A stretch of DNA of 6,567 nt from contig RFNE01000351.1 of assembly GCA_009927375.1 (NCBI GenBank), positions 1-6,567 on the forward strand, read 5' to 3'. The notes below the pieces were generated by a model. It was given only the letters and a program-made list of their open reading frames with translations. It was not told the origin of the DNA and did no database searches. The position numbers were made by a program, and so were the translations under genes. Positions within the stretch are counted from its first letter, which is position 1. The number at the start of each line of letters is the position of its first letter. Positions 6,036 to 6,567 of the stretch are shown here, piece after piece. The DNA comes from Actinomycetota bacterium. Lineage in GTDB: Bacteria > Actinomycetota > Acidimicrobiia > Acidimicrobiales > Ilumatobacteraceae.

Positions 6036-6567
6036 ATTTCACGATTCCAGCGAGGACTGCGACGGGGAACGACACGTTGCCAACGACGACGACCGTGGCG
6101 ATGCCGACGGCGAAGCCGCGACGCCACGCGTTGAAGCGTGGGTTGTTCCATCCGAGTGACTGGAAGAAACTCCACGCGCCGTGGAAGAGGTGGATGCCGA
6201 GGAGGATGTTGGCGACGATGTAGAACGCGGCAACGATCGGGCGATCGAGACTGCGCACGACGTTGTTGTACACCTCACCGCGCACGAACTCTCCGTCCGT
6301 GCCGACCGCATTCACGGTTCCGAAGGTGAGGTCGAGGAGGTGCCAGATGAGATATGCGAGCACGATGATTCCGGTCCAGCGCATCGTGCGGCTCGCGAAG
6401 TTGGCCACTTGATAGTCGCGCGGTCCCTGGTACTTCACGGCGCGAGCCGTTCGGTTCAGTCGCGTGAGCGACCACGCCGAGTGCAGGTGCAGTGCGAGCA
6501 TGGTGAGGAGTCCGCCACGCAAGATCCACAGCACGACGCCCTTCGGTGCGATCGGATACAGCAGTTC
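6034..6567 (-). CDS. sdhC: Succinate dehydrogenase cytochrome b subunit, b558 type (5' end off the right edge)
   Basis: This is the membrane anchor and quinone-reducing subunit of the complex. 177 codons are visible, the frame being open to the edge (first residues ELLYPIAPKGVVLWILRGG). Four hydrophobic helices can be seen, at fragment residues about 11-33, 64-82, 111-133 and 153-175, so only the first of the usual five is missing, plus some N-terminal sequence. Candidate axial heme ligands are H27 or H29 (LALHLHSAW), H76 (YLIWHLLDL) and H126 or H129 (GIHLFHGAW); the fourth expected His would be in the missing first helix. A single long anchor without a separate sdhD between it and sdhA indicates a type-B, two-heme complex, as in Bacillus and many actinobacteria. 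The stop is 9 bp from sdhA, so the three genes form one operon whose promoter lies outside the window. Confidence 0.93.
   Translation of the reverse strand, partial: ELLYPIAPKGVVLWILRGGLLTMLALHLHSAWSLTRLNRTARAVKYQGPRDYQVANFASRTMRWTGIIVLAYLIWHLLDLTFGTVNAVGTDGEFVRGEVYNNVVRSLDRPIVAAFYIVANILLGIHLFHGAWSFFQSLGWNNPRFNAWRRGFAVGIATVVVVGNVSFPVAVLAGIVK

Overview
The window comes from a GC-rich bacterium, most likely an actinobacterium. I would guess Acidimicrobiia or a relative from the flavor of the ApbE, ferric-reductase and DedA sequences and the many GTG starts. That placement is inference; no rRNA or species marker is present. There are two gene blocks that converge on each other.

Left block: the start of a response-regulator gene reads leftward off the edge (1-126, minus). 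It is divergent from a tightly packed plus-strand operon: an exported protein with a His/Asp-rich tail (249-868), a second small exported Ala/Thr/Pro-rich protein (858-1255), an ApbE-type FAD:protein FMN transferase (1262-2168), and a ferric-reductase-like membrane cytochrome (2161-2771). The gene junctions overlap or nearly touch (11-bp overlap, 6-bp gap, 8-bp overlap). The shared 122-bp spacer carries two TTGGAT hexamers 11 bp apart inside a 7-bp inverted repeat, a plausible operator for an OmpR/PhoB-type regulator. The block looks like an envelope redox module under two-component control. No FMN-binding substrate protein for ApbE lies in the window.

Right block (minus strand): sdhC (5' end off the window), sdhA, sdhB and a dedA-family gene. 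These encode a type-B (single five-helix cytochrome b subunit) succinate:menaquinone oxidoreductase followed closely by a small DedA membrane protein. The dedA gene and the cytochrome gene overlap tail to tail by 71 bp once both are read in their true frames.

A dominant technical feature is that at least six genes are broken by frameshifts. Nearly all are repaired by adding one base, usually to a short homopolymer: gene 858-1255 near 900, apbE near 1635 and 1661, the cytochrome gene near 2529, dedA at 2822-2823, sdhA at 5769-5772. A further break lies in gene 249-868 between about 390 and 450. Family-conserved sequence resumes immediately on each side, including in sdhA, so these are much more likely uncorrected sequencing or assembly errors than real pseudogenes. 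CDS entries are therefore given with repaired extents. Nothing here amounts to a clearly new system; the most original material is the regulatory spacer, the two unrecognised exported proteins and the missing flavinylation target.
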